The notes below the pieces were generated by a model. That model searched no databases and was not told the DNA's origin. It saw nothing but the letters and a program-made list of their open reading frames with translations. The translations under genes and the position numbers were made by a program. Below, piece by piece: positions 62,396 through 64,000 of a stretch of DNA of 64,000 bases. Numbering within the stretch: the stretch's first letter is position 1; every line of letters begins with the position of its first letter. The DNA comes from Bacteroidales bacterium UBA1192 (lineage in GTDB: Bacteria > Bacteroidota > Bacteroidia > Bacteroidales > Bacteroidaceae): assembly GCA_002310175.1 (NCBI GenBank), contig DBYG01000067.1, positions 6,663 through 70,662 of the forward strand. The letters are read 5' to 3'.

Positions 62396-62760
62396 ATCTC
62401 TTTCCTGTTTTTTATCTTAATTTGTAAAGATAGTGATTTAAATCGAGGAAATGATGAAGATAAGGCCGTTTTTATCAACAGTTTAATGAAAGGGTCGATG
62501 GTTAAAGGGAATGATTGAAAAGACGTGATGAATAAACAAAAGTCCGACAGGATTTGTGTTATTCAAATCGCTGTGGACAATTGTTTTAATTGTAAAAGTT
62601 TACTATATGGTTACAATAATGCAACCTTTTTATATAATTGAATATGCACTCTTGATGAGAGGCCAGGTGATATCAAGAGGTGTTTGTGCAGGCCGCGCTT
62701 GCACAAATGAGTCACACGTGTTTGCTGAATGGCATTAGCATATTATGCGACTACCTGTGG
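62396..62760. other. AT-rich gene-free junction at the island edge
   Basis: No gene is seen. The first 245 bases are strongly AT-rich like the island. At 62683-62707 there is a perfect 8-bp inverted repeat (TTTGTGCA and TGCACAAA, GC-rich nine-base loop), and just before it an imperfect one (CACTCTTGAT at 62647-62656 with ATCAAGAGGTG at 62672-62682). These may be a terminator for the relic or the alcohol dehydrogenase, or traces of an insertion. Confidence 0.45.
62425..62432 (-). promoter_or_regulatory. -7-like element for the island operon
   Basis: TATCTTTA on the minus strand is one base from TAnnTTTG, 29 bases upstream of the helicase ATG. No -33 box is clear; support is weak. Confidence 0.3.
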
Positions 62761-62856
62761 TTATGGCAGCTTGTAAACCCGGACATAGTCCACCTCCATG
62801 GTGACGGGCAGGGCGGATTCATCGACGCCTTCCTGGCCGCCCCAATTATTTGGCCA
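62761..62856 (-). pseudogene. 3' relic of a GH16 glycoside hydrolase gene
   Basis: Read on the minus strand this gives WPNNWGGQEGVDES, ALPVTMEVDYVRVYKLP and a stop (TAA at 62763-62761). The NWGG...GVD block and the VDYVRVYK end are the C-terminal signature of GH16 (laminarinase-type) enzymes. Nothing of the remaining 200 or more residues is present: upstream, the reading frame runs out of GH16 likeness inside the last codons of the alcohol dehydrogenase, in a different frame. It is a remnant, not a gene. Confidence 0.8.
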
Positions 62857-64000
62857 GGGTGTAGATGGCGGTCATGTCATCGGGAGTGAGAACCTTGAAC
62901 TGACCTTGGGTGATGGTGTGGTCGTGGCTGCACTTGCGGACCATCTCCTTGATCTGGGCGTCGGTTATCTCACGGCCGATAAGCTCGTGGATGTTGATGG
63001 GCATACCTATTGAGTGGTAGAAACGCTCCATGGCTTCGATGCCGCGGATGGCTGTGCCTTCGGGGTCGGTAAAGTCATTCTCTACGCCCATCACGTTCAC
63101 GGCAAAGCGCACAAAACGGCTAACGTTGCACTTATAAACGTAACGTGCCCAGCTGGGCCAAACGGCGGCCAGACCGGCTCCGTGAGTAACGTCGAACATT
63201 CCGCTCAGCTCATGCTCCAGCTGATGGGTGGCCCAGTCACCTATGCGGCCGCAGCCTGTCAGGTCGTTATGGGCCAGTGAGCCTGCCCACATTACCTGGG
63301 CGCGATAACGGTAGTTCTCAGGGTTCTTGAGTACAAGCGGTGCACAGTCAATCATGGTCTTGAGCAGTCCTTCGGCTATGGCATCGGTTATGTTCATGTC
63401 ATCATCGTGTGAGAAATAGCGCTCCATGGTGTGCATCATTATGTCGGTTATGCCGGCGGCTGTCTGATACGGGGGCAGGGTGTATGTGCGCTCGGGGTTC
63501 ATGATGGCAAACTTGGGGCGGCACAGGTTGTTGGAGTAACCTATCTTGACATCGCCGTCCTCATTGGTTATTACGCTTGAGTCACTCATCTCGCTACCGG
63601 CGGCCGGGATGGTTAGGACCGATGCCACAGGCAGGCTGGTAACCGGGTTGTAACGACGCATATAGACATCCCATACATCACCGCTGTAAGGTACGCCGTA
63701 GGCTATAGCCTTGCAGGAATCTATTACGCTTCCGCCGCCAACGGCCAGGATAAAGTCAACCTTCTCCTTGCGGCACAGCTCAATACCCTCATGTACCTTG
63801 GAGAGTCTGGGGTTGGGAACAACACCTCCCAGGGTTACAAAATCTATATCTCCCTCACGAAGCAGAGTCTCAATCTTATCCAGCAAGCCGGATTTGATGG
63901 CGCTCTTGCCGCCGTAATGAACCAGAACTTTGGTGCCGCCGTATTTGCGTACCAGCTGTGCTACCTGTTCTTCTGAGTTTTTGCCGAACACTACCTCTGT
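62846..64000 (-). CDS. Iron-containing alcohol dehydrogenase (5' end beyond the window)
   Basis: At least 384 residues of a group III, butanol dehydrogenase-type (BdhA/YqhD-like) NAD(P)H-dependent alcohol/aldehyde reductase. The frame continues through the window edge (Thr-Glu-Val before VFGKNSEEQ), so the true start is outside; a GTG at 63991 is not the start. Visible motifs are the nucleotide-binding AVGGGSVIDSCKAIA, the catalytic-region TIPAAGSEMSDSSVI, and metal-ligand histidines in MHTMERYF, HQLEHELSGMFDVTHGAG. The C-terminus (TPDDMTAIYTLAK) is normal. The stop codon borders the GH16 relic. Confidence 0.9.
   Translation of the reverse strand, partial: TEVVFGKNSEEQVAQLVRKYGGTKVLVHYGGKSAIKSGLLDKIETLLREGDIDFVTLGGVVPNPRLSKVHEGIELCRKEKVDFILAVGGGSVIDSCKAIAYGVPYSGDVWDVYMRRYNPVTSLPVASVLTIPAAGSEMSDSSVITNEDGDVKIGYSNNLCRPKFAIMNPERTYTLPPYQTAAGITDIMMHTMERYFSHDDDMNITDAIAEGLLKTMIDCAPLVLKNPENYRYRAQVMWAGSLAHNDLTGCGRIGDWATHQLEHELSGMFDVTHGAGLAAVWPSWARYVYKCNVSRFVRFAVNVMGVENDFTDPEGTAIRGIEAMERFYHSIGMPINIHELIGREITDAQIKEMVRKCSHDHTITQGQFKVLTPDDMTAIYTLAK

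Noticed and set aside
62396..62760. Prophage or integrative-element end with attachment site
   Set aside because: No integrase, no tRNA fragment and no direct repeat matching another place in the window was found; only short inverted repeats.
63989..63991. GTG at 63991 as the real start of the alcohol dehydrogenase
   Set aside because: The reading frame runs on to the window edge with residues (TEV before VFGK) that belong to the family, so the gene is cut by the window.

Overview
The window is a 64 kb chromosomal segment from a member of the Bacteroidetes, most likely order Bacteroidales. The evidence is the gene families (BamD with a Bacteroidetes-type RpoZ and a DUF4293 protein, DUF3078, LysM/PorT-like pair, type IX secretion sorting domains, propeller-type histidine kinase, GH95) and the promoters: many genes are preceded by TAnnTTTG, the -7 element of the Bacteroidetes primary sigma factor, two or three with a TTG/TTTG element 19-20 bases upstream. 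The type IX sorting domains and glycan hydrolases suggest an anaerobe living on complex glycans; genus cannot be fixed from the sequence alone.

Layout. 0-7.3 kb: the 3' end of a tRNA and its terminator, a secreted dipeptidyl peptidase IV, a PEGA surface protein, and a run of membrane-anchored AraC regulator, flavodiiron protein and Xaa-Pro aminopeptidase. 7.7-18.6 kb: housekeeping genes (pseudouridine synthase, flavin reductase, DsbD, S9 peptidase, YidC, DUF3078 protein, SDR, PurU). 18.6-31 kb: uvrB, a C_GCAxxG_C_C protein, a C69 dipeptidase, the bamD-rpoZ-DUF4293 operon, a PorT-like/LysM pair, a type IX cargo protein and uvrA. 30.9-35.8 kb: a block bounded by two related palindromic repeats and holding a type IX cargo protein, a propeller histidine kinase and a LuxR-type response regulator. 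35.8-44.1 kb: DMT transporter, GH95 fucosidase, THUMP-like methyltransferase, carboxylesterase, a second membrane-anchored AraC regulator and two tandem lipoproteins.

44.2-62.4 kb: thirteen genes all on the minus strand with overlaps or short gaps. The promoter-distal part (44.2-49.9 kb) looks like resident chromosome: AddB-like nuclease, CDF transporter, lipoprotein, Dabb protein and a small hypothetical. The promoter-proximal part (49.9-62.4 kb) is a putative anti-phage island, visibly AT-rich in 51.3-55.0 kb: HKD/PLD-helicase, AlbA_2 (Schlafen-type) protein, Eco57I-like adenine methyltransferase, two unrecognised proteins, TcmP, its three-Cys-motif partner (Gp37/Gp68, DUF5131) and a coiled-coil protein. 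This composite operon is the best candidate in the window for an undescribed system.

62.4-64 kb: an AT-rich gene-free junction, a 31-codon relic of a GH16 glycoside hydrolase gene, and an iron-containing alcohol dehydrogenase cut off by the window end. The relic begins inside the alcohol dehydrogenase stop region, marking an old deletion or insertion joint at the edge of the island. All calls come from reading the sequence; no database search was possible.
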